A stretch of 64,000 nt of DNA from Chania fonticola_B. GTDB lineage: Bacteria; Pseudomonadota; Gammaproteobacteria; Enterobacterales; Enterobacteriaceae. The DNA lies in the NCBI RefSeq assembly GCF_048537545.1, contig NZ_CP183218.1; one strand, 5' to 3'. Numbering within the stretch: the first letter of the stretch is position 1; each line of letters starts with the position of its first letter. Under the pieces are notes generated by a model. That model saw only the letters and a program-made list of their open reading frames with translations, was not told the origin of the DNA and ran no database searches. Positions 44,656-51,876 of the stretch are shown piece by piece. The position numbers and the translations under genes were made by a program.

Positions 44656-46602
44656 TTATTCCCGTGCCAATGCGTCAATGGGATCGAGCCGCGCAGCGCT
44701 GCGCGCAGGCAGATAACCGAACACGACACCAATACCGGTGGAACACAGGAACGCACTCAGCAGAGCCACCGGCGGGAAGTTGATCTGCCAGCCCGGCATC
44801 GCCAACTGCACCAGTAAGCCGATGGTGAACGACAGCGCGATCCCTAAAATCCCCCCCACCAGGCAGACCAGCACCGACTCAATCAGGAACTGTTGCAGGA
44901 CGTCGCCGGAACGAGCGCCTACGGCCATGCGGATGCCGATTTCACGCGTTCTTTCGGTGACCGAGACCAGCATGATATTCATCACGCCAATCCCACCCAC
45001 CACCAACGAAATCACCGCCACCAGGATCAAGAACAGTTGCAGCGTACGGGTGGTTTTCTCCGCCGTTTGCACCAGGCTATCCATGTTGTAGGTAAAGAAG
45101 TCTTTCTTGCCGTGGCGCAGCGTCAACAGACGCGTCAGTTGCTGTTCCGCCTCCTGGCTGTTATAGCCATCGCGGATACGCACGGTGATCGAATCGAAGT
45201 AGTCGTTGCCCATCAGGCGATTGGCCATCGTGGTATAAGGCACCCAGACGCTGAGCATCTTGCTGCTGCCAAACATGGTTTGCTTTTCCTTCGCCACCCC
45301 CACCACGGTCGCAGGCATATTGCCTATCAGGATCACCTCACCCAGCACATTTTTTTGTTGCGGGAACAGACGGCGCTGGGTGTTGGTATCGATCACCACC
45401 GTCTGCGTCTGGGACTCTACCTGCCGGACATCAATTGCCGCCCCCTGAGAAAACTCCATACCGTACACCCGGAAAAACTGCTCGCTGACGCCCGCCACAT
45501 TAGCCGCCACATCGATATTGCCAAAGCGCAGACGCATGCTGCTGCGAGTCATGGGAGAAAGCGCGCTGATATAAGGTTGTGCATGCAATGCGCTCAGATC
45601 GTCATATTTCAACGCCTGGCGGAGGGTTGGATCATCGTCACCAAAATCCTTACCGGGATAGACGTCCACGGTGTTGGTACCGATGGATTTGATCTCGGCC
45701 AATACCTGCTGTTGGACTGCATCGCCTATCACCAGGATCGAGATCACCGAGGCAATGCCGATGACGATCCCCAGCATGGTCAACAAGGTGCGCATCTTGT
45801 TGGCCGCCATCGCCCACCAGGCCATCGACAACGCCTCCCGGAAACGGTCGGCCATCTGCTGCCAGGACGGGGCTGGCGTGGCCAGTTCCAACGTTTTGGC
45901 CTGTGCCTTGCCCTGCCCCTGTGGCCGAGAATCACCAATGATTTCGCCATCGTGGATTTCGATAATCCGCTCGGCCTGCTGCGCTACCGCCGGATCGTGG
46001 GTAACGATGATCACGGTATGCCCCTGCTCGCATAGCTGCTTGAGGATCGTCATTACCTCTTTACCCGAGTGGCTATCGAGCGCACCGGTTGGCTCATCCG
46101 CCAGGATCACCTGGCCACCGTTCATTAATGCCCGCGCAATGCTGACACGCTGCTGCTGCCCACCGGACAGCTGGCTTGGCCGATAGGCAATTCGTTCCCC
46201 TAACCCAAGGCGTTGCAGCAAGGCCGCCGCCCTGGCATGCCGTGCCGAGTTATTCATCCCAGCGTAAACGGCAGGCACCTCCACGTTATGCGCCGCACTC
46301 AGATGTGGCAGCAGATGATAACGCTGGAAGATAAAGCCGAAATGCTCGCGCCGCAGTTGGGCTAATGCATCGCCATTTAGCGTGGCCACGTCCTGCCCGG
46401 CCACGCGGTAAATGCCGCTGTTGGGTTTGTCCAGACAGCCGAGAATGTTCATCAGCGTCGATTTACCGGAGCCGGAAGCCCCGATGATCGCCACCATCTC
46501 ACCGGCCTCTATCCGCAGGCTGACGCTTTTCAATACCTCCAGGGTCTGATCGCCGGATTGATAACTACGCCGGATATCACTCAGTTCCAACAGTGCGGCC
46601 AT
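44656..46602 (-). CDS. macB: MacB-type ABC transporter (ATPase-permease fusion)
   Basis: 648 residues, exactly the E. coli MacB length. The N-terminal ATPase (~1-225) has Walker A GASGSGKST, signature LSGGQQQRVSIARAL, Walker B VILADEPTGALD and the H-loop VTHD. A four-helix permease follows: a membrane segment ~275-295, a large periplasmic domain ~300-520, and three C-terminal helices (LQLFLILVAVISLVVGGIGV ...). It drives the MacA-TolC tripartite pump that exports macrolides, lipopeptides and other amphiphiles from the periplasm. macA overlaps it by TGATG. It lies directly upstream of the NRPS, as MacAB-like pumps do beside cyclic lipopeptide synthetases in Pseudomonas, so peptide export is likely. 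Confidence 0.92.
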   Translation of the reverse strand: MAALLELSDIRRSYQSGDQTLEVLKSVSLRIEAGEMVAIIGASGSGKSTLMNILGCLDKPNSGIYRVAGQDVATLNGDALAQLRREHFGFIFQRYHLLPHLSAAHNVEVPAVYAGMNNSARHARAAALLQRLGLGERIAYRPSQLSGGQQQRVSIARALMNGGQVILADEPTGALDSHSGKEVMTILKQLCEQGHTVIIVTHDPAVAQQAERIIEIHDGEIIGDSRPQGQGKAQAKTLELATPAPSWQQMADRFREALSMAWWAMAANKMRTLLTMLGIVIGIASVISILVIGDAVQQQVLAEIKSIGTNTVDVYPGKDFGDDDPTLRQALKYDDLSALHAQPYISALSPMTRSSMRLRFGNIDVAANVAGVSEQFFRVYGMEFSQGAAIDVRQVESQTQTVVIDTNTQRRLFPQQKNVLGEVILIGNMPATVVGVAKEKQTMFGSSKMLSVWVPYTTMANRLMGNDYFDSITVRIRDGYNSQEAEQQLTRLLTLRHGKKDFFTYNMDSLVQTAEKTTRTLQLFLILVAVISLVVGGIGVMNIMLVSVTERTREIGIRMAVGARSGDVLQQFLIESVLVCLVGGILGIALSFTIGLLVQLAMPGWQINFPPVALLSAFLCSTGIGVVFGYLPARSAARLDPIDALARE

Positions 46603-47711
46603 CAGCTGTCCTCCACGCCGCCGTGGCTGACAATCACCTCTTCACCGGCTGTCAATCCACTGACAATTTGCACATCCAGGTTGTTACGCATGCCGATCGT
46701 CACCTCCCGCAGCTGTTTCTGGCCCTGTTGCAGCACCGCCACTTGGTAACGGTTATCGGCGATCTGCTCCCCTAACGCTACCAGCGGAATAACCAGCGCA
46801 TCGCTGGCGCCAGCCAGTTGGATATGCACCTGCGCGGTCATTTGCAGGCGCAGCAATCCCTGCGGATTTGGCACTTCGAAACGCGCGTAATAGAAAATAG
46901 CGTTATTGACCTTCTCTGGGGTAGGTTGGATGTCTTTCAGCACGCCCTCAAAGCGTTTGTTCGGATCGCCCAGCACGGTAAACCAGGCTTTCAGCCCCGG
47001 CTTGAGGTGGATGACGTCCGCCTCGGAAACCTGGGCCTTCACCAGCATGGTGCTCATATCTGCCAGCGTCAGAATGTTGGGTGCCTGCTGCGCGGCAATC
47101 ACCGTTTGACCCTGAAAGGTGGTGATCTGCACCACATCACCGTCCATCGGCGCTTCAATGCGGGTATAGGCCAGATTGATCTTGGCGGTATCCAGGCTGG
47201 CCTGATTCTTGGCGATCTGCGCCCGGGTGTTTGCCACCTGCGCCTTTTTCACCGCCAGCTCGGTGGTCAATTTATCCAGATCCTGGCGCGATACCGCCTG
47301 CACCTTGGCCAATTCGCGGTTACGCTGCAAGGTGACCTCTGCCAGTTGCTGCTCCGCCTGTGCCTGTTGCAGTTGGGCTTGCAGTTGCTGTAGCGTGGCC
47401 TCGCCTTCACGAATGCTGTTTCGTGCCTGTTGGGGATCGATCACGCCGAGCAGTTGGCCTTTTTGCACCTTATCGCCAATCTCGACCTTCAGGCTCTCTA
47501 GCTGTCCGCTGACCTGAGCCCCCACATCAACCTTGCGTACCGCATCCAGTTGGCCGGTCGCCAAAACGTTCTGTTGAAAATCACGCTGGGTAACCTTAAC
47601 CGTTTTAAACTCCGCAGGTAGCGGTTGGCTGAAATGCCAATAAGCCACTATGGCAATCGCCACTAAAGCGCCTCCCCCTAGCAGCTTACGTTTTGTTCGT
47701 CCTTTTAACAT
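46602..47711 (-). CDS. macA: MacA-type periplasmic adaptor (membrane fusion protein)
   Basis: 369 residues. N-terminal membrane anchor (GGGALVAIAIVAYWHFSQPL), then the split lipoyl domain (GQLDAVRKVDVGAQVSGQLE ... PMDGDVVQITTFQGQTV). The coiled-coil hairpin is rich in Gln/Ala/Leu (~90-165, EATLQQLQAQLQQAQAEQQL), and beta-barrel and membrane-proximal domains end TAGEEVIVSHGG. It links MacB to TolC. First gene of the macA-macB-NRPS-PPTase unit; its stop overlaps macB's ATG. The ribosome site AGGGA is somewhat distant from the ATG at 47711. Confidence 0.92.
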   Translation of the reverse strand: MLKGRTKRKLLGGGALVAIAIVAYWHFSQPLPAEFKTVKVTQRDFQQNVLATGQLDAVRKVDVGAQVSGQLESLKVEIGDKVQKGQLLGVIDPQQARNSIREGEATLQQLQAQLQQAQAEQQLAEVTLQRNRELAKVQAVSRQDLDKLTTELAVKKAQVANTRAQIAKNQASLDTAKINLAYTRIEAPMDGDVVQITTFQGQTVIAAQQAPNILTLADMSTMLVKAQVSEADVIHLKPGLKAWFTVLGDPNKRFEGVLKDIQPTPEKVNNAIFYYARFEVPNPQGLLRLQMTAQVHIQLAGASDALVIPLVALGEQIADNRYQVAVLQQGQKQLREVTIGMRNNLDVQIVSGLTAGEEVIVSHGGVEDS

Positions 47712-48405
47712 ATGGATATTTTTCCCTAACTATTTCGTCTATTCCTGCCAATTTCTAGCCGCAAAGCCGCCATCGAAATAAACCATCACGTGAATACATA
47801 CCCCTCCAGCAAGGCCAATATGTGCAGCGAGCCTATTATTGATATTACTTATAACTTACCTCTGTTTTATAATGCTTAAGCTATAAATAAAACCATTTAC
47901 CCCCCCTTCGGGAATGGCTTTTATCAAAACACAATGGCGCAGGACCGATAGCAAAGCCGCTGATCCCCCTATCGTGTGCCGAACCGGTAGTGGGCCGATA
48001 CGTTTAAATTGACATGAGTGATAATAGAACTGATTGAAATTTTGAATGGCAACCATTATTGATTAATCTTTCTGATAGTTCAAATGGAATTTTCTCTCAA
48101 ACAGGCAAATAATCCTGTATTCACCGTCATATATTCTTAATATCTAAGTTATTACTTAAAACAAAACAAGAAGCATCTTACTTAAACATAAGACAATATG
48201 ATTAGTTATCAATTTATGTATTCAGGATAATTATTAATAGGGTTATCTATTGGCACCATTGATGCCAACGCGATGCAGACCTCAACCAAGCATTTGAGTT
48301 GAGATGAAAGCCCCTTTACAGGGTGAATAAGAGTGAGCTGAATCCCGTTTTTCAAATTATCCGGCACCCGCTCTTGATTGAGAGACAAAAAAGGAGATTT
48401 TTGAC
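47712..48405. other. AT-rich interval upstream of macA
   Basis: About 700 nt without a convincing gene. It should hold the promoter of the macAB-NRPS operon (minus strand), but no clear -35/-10 pair stands out. The 3' end of this interval is AT-poor and runs into insertion-sequence-like debris at 48406. Confidence 0.45.
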
Positions 48406-48570
48406 CTGCAGAAGATCCAGGTCATAGAAGCACAGTCGGTTAAAAATATGACGCCAATTGACGTGGCGCTGGAGCTTACGGTGAGAAAAACCTGATGATC
48501 GGATTAAACAGGCGCAGCATGCGGTTGAAGCAGCCGCATGCCGCGCCCGATATCAGTCACTAAGGCATAG
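48406..48570 (+). pseudogene. Possible transposase/recombinase debris
   Basis: A plus-strand reading LQKIQVIEAQSVKNMTPIDV followed by ALELTVR resembles the helix-turn-helix start of ISNCY-type transposases (the ...VIQ....MT..EAA..L.. pattern). In another frame, DDRIKQAQHAVEAAACRARY resembles a coiled segment of serine recombinases. Both are a few dozen codons, with stops between. Weak resemblance only, but it would explain the odd composition beside the fimbrial cluster. Confidence 0.25.
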
Positions 48571-49387
48571 TCAGTATTGCGGTGGCCGATCCGAAGAAAT
48601 CACCGGCTTCCACGGCTCCCACCTTAGTCAGCGTAGAGACGAACTCCAGCGGCATCTTGGTCGACGCCAAAGCATGTATCCTGACCCCGGTTGAGCCACT
48701 CACTCCATCAATCGTCAAGCGGGTTTGCAGGCTACCGTCGCTTCTGAGATTGACCATACCGTTTCCGGCCGACCCTGCAAGGTAAACCATCACGTCCATT
48801 TCTTGCGTGCAACGGACATAACCAGTCTGCCGGGCTTGATGTCCTTCAATGTCCCTCAATTGAACCTGGCCGTGGGTCAGTTCAACGCTGGTTTCAGTAA
48901 ATTCACATTTACCCACCGGCGGCGGTACAATCCCGCATAGGCTGCTGGGCATCATGGTGCTGCCACCGGCACTGGAGGTTCCAGCTGTCGTTTTATAGTA
49001 CATCCCTACACATTCCTGCGTCACCGCTGGGCCAACGTGATTCTGAGTTCCACTGCGTGGTAGCGAATACTTACGCTGAAAAGCCGCCCCTACGTCGCCT
49101 ACCGTGCGCAAATTCTGGATACCGTCAAGGTATTCGCCACCATCTGAAACACCAGGGCCCGCCTCACCAGCATCACTGTGCCGGTGGCCAATAAATACCG
49201 TACATTGCCCCCAGCCATAACACGGATTGGGTGTAGCATCGACGGTATCCCAGTATTCAATCGTCCACCAATATTTGGCGTTCTCAGGCGTGCCCTCACT
49301 GCGGGTAATATAAGAATAAATCGCGCTATTGGCGCTATACGTTGTCAGCAACGTGACAGCAAAAAGTATCGCTTTAATGGCTTGCAT
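48560..49387 (-). CDS. MrpH-like zinc-type fimbrial tip adhesin
   Basis: The start at 49387 (MQAIKAILFAV) follows AGGGG at 5 nt; an ATG at 49405 has no ribosome site. Signal peptide ends SANSA. The N-terminal receptor domain has YGWGQCTVFIGHRHSDAG (HxH) and SGTQNHVGPA. Together these give three His in the arrangement that binds zinc in Proteus MrpH, plus the disulphide pair ECVGMYY / SSLCGI. The C-terminal pilin domain (GKCEFTETSVELTHGQVQLR ... GSATAILTMP) joins the fibre. It is the last gene of the intact MR/P-like operon. Confidence 0.82.
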   Translation of the reverse strand: MQAIKAILFAVTLLTTYSANSAIYSYITRSEGTPENAKYWWTIEYWDTVDATPNPCYGWGQCTVFIGHRHSDAGEAGPGVSDGGEYLDGIQNLRTVGDVGAAFQRKYSLPRSGTQNHVGPAVTQECVGMYYKTTAGTSSAGGSTMMPSSLCGIVPPPVGKCEFTETSVELTHGQVQLRDIEGHQARQTGYVRCTQEMDVMVYLAGSAGNGMVNLRSDGSLQTRLTIDGVSGSTGVRIHALASTKMPLEFVSTLTKVGAVEAGDFFGSATAILTMP

Positions 49388-49466
49388 AACTACCCCTGTG
49401 ATCATCCCTTATCTACCGCGGACTTATTAGTCGCGCCATCGATTTCAGGGTAAGCCGTATTACGGG

Positions 49467-49997
49467 CTACTCGTATTCCAATAAAAACGTCGCGCTGGCG
49501 GTAAAGTCGCCAGGGTTAATGGTTTTTTGGCTAATCGCATCGGGTTCACCCTGCACATAGGTCCGCAGGCTAATGGTATTATTGCCCGCGATCAGCCCTT
49601 GATTATAGCGACCAGTATTGATCGCGACCTTATTTCCCTGCTGCGTTTCAATACCTATGCCAATACCGCTGGTCTGGCTCGCCCCGGATATCGCCAACAG
49701 ACCGTTCAATCTGCTATTTTCCGTACCGGAAAAGGTCAGCTTCACCATATTTCCCAGGCTAAGATCGCAATCATCGAGATGTAATACCAACGGCACCCCT
49801 AGCGTACGGGTGTTGATATAAAGGTATTTCTCAACGATCGAACCAAAATCGATATTGATATTCTCATCCGTGACTCGCAATGTGCAAGGGTCAGCCACCA
49901 AAGCGCCTCTAAAGCGTACGTTATCAACCGCCAGTGATACGCTGGATAAACCGCCAAACCCTACAGTCAGGGATAGTAACAGTGCCGAAAATCGCAT
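49467..49997 (-). CDS. MrpG-like minor fimbrial subunit
   Basis: 176 residues. Signal peptide ends SSVSLA. Pilin domain with the N-terminal strand VDNVRFRGALVADPCTLRV, a disulphide pair (DPC ... LDDCDLSLG), and the C-terminal chaperone-binding strand FTASATFLLEYE with penultimate-position aromatic. It occupies the mrpG position between F and H. It is the intact reference for the IS1-truncated copy at 19669-20223. Confidence 0.82.
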   Translation of the reverse strand: MRFSALLLSLTVGFGGLSSVSLAVDNVRFRGALVADPCTLRVTDENINIDFGSIVEKYLYINTRTLGVPLVLHLDDCDLSLGNMVKLTFSGTENSRLNGLLAISGASQTSGIGIGIETQQGNKVAINTGRYNQGLIAGNNTISLRTYVQGEPDAISQKTINPGDFTASATFLLEYE

Positions 49998-50011
49998 GAT
50001 ATATCTCCCTG

Positions 50012-50500
50012 TTATTGATAATCAGCCTGCAGCGTTGCCATTGCTTCAAACGCGCCTTCCGTTAGGGTTATGCCCACCTGCTGCACCGGTACGGCTTTAA
50101 GCTGGGGTTTACTGGTCGGCGTGATGGTTATTTCACTTCCAATAACAAAGGGTTGACCGTCACGCAGGATTTTAATCCCCAGCCCGTTAATATTGGTTCG
50201 CACCGCGGCGTTATCAAAAGAAACGGGGTTCCCCGTAAGCTTCAATTTTAACGCCCAACCATGGGTATTTGGCTCACAAACCAGATCATAATTAATGTTC
50301 TGCATATAGTTAACGCCATCCACTTTTTTGACACCCACCTTAAGGCCAAAATCAACGATGATATTATTACCGCTATTAATGCTACAAGGCGGTGGTTCGA
50401 GCAGCGTTCCTCGAAACCTCATATCGCCCCCTGCGGCAAATGCGGTAGATAACAAGCCACTTATACACGCGGTCAGTAGGGATAACAGTAGAATTCGCAT
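50012..50500 (-). CDS. MrpF-like minor fimbrial subunit
   Basis: The start at 50500 (MRILLLSLLTACISG) follows GGGAG with 8-nt spacing, within the end of the upstream gene's spacer. Signal peptide ends STAFA. The mature pilin starts GGDMRFRGTLLEPPPCSINS and ends EAMATLQADYQ. Secreted via Sec and delivered to the usher by the chaperone; forms part of the tip region in the MR/P model. Confidence 0.82.
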   Translation of the reverse strand: MRILLLSLLTACISGLLSTAFAAGGDMRFRGTLLEPPPCSINSGNNIIVDFGLKVGVKKVDGVNYMQNINYDLVCEPNTHGWALKLKLTGNPVSFDNAAVRTNINGLGIKILRDGQPFVIGSEITITPTSKPQLKAVPVQQVGITLTEGAFEAMATLQADYQ

Positions 50501-50513
50501 GTCTTGTGCTCCC

Positions 50514-51050
50514 TTACTGGTAATCAATTAATAACGTGGCGGAGGCGGTAAACTCGCCCCCCGTCAAGGTGGCCCCGCTACGCTTGACCGGCACCGCATA
50601 CAGCACCGGTTGATTGGGATAGGTGTAGTTAAACCAGGTATTGATATTCAACCGTTGCGTCCCATAGTACAAAGCGATACCCAAATCACCTTTATTGGTG
50701 CTCAATAATCCGGTCCCAAAGCCCGCCGTGCCGCCTTGAATCCTCATTTTGAGATCGTTGGATTTCTGGATGTCACAACTCAGGCTATAGGCAATAGTCT
50801 GCTTATAGTTGACGCCATCAATCCGGGTGGTCATCACCTCATCGCCAAAGTCCACCCAAATGGTTTGATTATTATTAATCGTACAGGGCGGTGGCAGTAT
50901 AACGGTTCCCCTGATATTCACCGGCATTGCGCTGACCGGAACAGTGGTCAGCAAGGCACTGAATAGCACCCCGGCAAGGCAATAGCCTGAGGCCCTCGAT
51001 CTCATGCTCCCCCGGCGATGTTTGCCAGGAACAGGATAATATTGTTGCAT
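50514..51050 (-). CDS. MrpE-like minor fimbrial subunit
   Basis: The ATG at 51050 has a strong AGGAG site 7 nt upstream, giving a long n-region before the signal peptide core (CLAGVLFSALLTTVPVSA). An inner ATG at 51005 is possible but its ribosome site is too close. The pilin domain begins NIRGTVILPPPCTINNNQTI and ends TASATLLIDYQ. It lies directly downstream of the chaperone gene. Confidence 0.82.
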   Translation of the reverse strand: MQQYYPVPGKHRRGSMRSRASGYCLAGVLFSALLTTVPVSAMPVNIRGTVILPPPCTINNNQTIWVDFGDEVMTTRIDGVNYKQTIAYSLSCDIQKSNDLKMRIQGGTAGFGTGLLSTNKGDLGIALYYGTQRLNINTWFNYTYPNQPVLYAVPVKRSGATLTGGEFTASATLLIDYQ

Positions 51051-51114
51051 ACGTTCTCTCCTTGCAGACCTGACCCCGCGCCCTCTCCCTGTAACCTGGC
51101 ACGACCGGTTTCAA

Positions 51115-51876
51115 TTAACTCTTCTTCGCCGGTTCCACCTGACAGTCCGATCCGCCGCAACGGAACGTCAGCACTGGGCGGCCGCCATAATCGTTGACGT
51201 AGGTCAGCACTGGCGATCCCCCTAATACCGACGCGCTAATACCTAAAGGAGCACTACTTTTCGGCTCCAGCATCAGCGGCTCAAAACCCGTTGCGCTGAC
51301 GCCCTTTCTGCTGCCCGCATCCACCAGCGTCACGTAGTACGGCGTCGGGTTGTTCACCACATACTTGTCGCCCTGCTTGGTCAACGTCAGTTGGTCCTGC
51401 CACGGCGTCGCCATCTCGGTGACCGTTTTCACCAGCGCTTTTGGCCGATAGAACAGTTTGATGCGCGTCTGCAACGCCAGTTGCAAGGTGTTAGCCTTGT
51501 CACTCTTCGGCGGGATTTCACGCAGGTTGAAGTAGAACAACGTTTCCCGATCCTGTGGCAGTTGGCTCAACACCGGTAACGCCTGTACCTTCACCTGGCT
51601 CTTGGCACCCGGTTCGATGCGCTGTACCGGCGGCAGTACCGTTAACGGGCTGGTCACCTTGTTGCCCTTGGTATCCTCTATCCAGCCCTGAGCCAGATAG
51701 GGCAATTGCGGGTTGTCATTGTTGACGTTCAGGCTCACCGACTTATCGCCGCCAGGAAAGATGATCCGGGTACGATCTAGCGCGATCGCCGCCTGGGCCT
51801 GCGTGGTCAGCGCGCACAGTAAGGTTGCGGCGACCAGCGCCATCCCCGTATTGGTTTTCGTCATTTCGTATCTCAT
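51115..51876 (-). CDS. PapD-family periplasmic fimbrial chaperone (MrpD-like)
   Basis: 253 residues. Signal peptide ends TQAQA; the mature start ALDRTRIIFPGGDKSVSLNV gives the first Ig domain, with the conserved Arg near residue 8 that anchors the subunit C-terminus. The G1 strand area (NTLQLALQTRIKLFYRPKAL) includes the conserved Lys/Arg-Leu-F-Y-R-P signature. The second domain ends PVLTYVNDYGGRPVLTFRC. It donates a strand to each pilin and hands it to the usher. Its ATG overlaps the usher stop (ATGA). Confidence 0.92.
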   Translation of the reverse strand: MRYEMTKTNTGMALVAATLLCALTTQAQAAIALDRTRIIFPGGDKSVSLNVNNDNPQLPYLAQGWIEDTKGNKVTSPLTVLPPVQRIEPGAKSQVKVQALPVLSQLPQDRETLFYFNLREIPPKSDKANTLQLALQTRIKLFYRPKALVKTVTEMATPWQDQLTLTKQGDKYVVNNPTPYYVTLVDAGSRKGVSATGFEPLMLEPKSSAPLGISASVLGGSPVLTYVNDYGGRPVLTFRCGGSDCQVEPAKKS

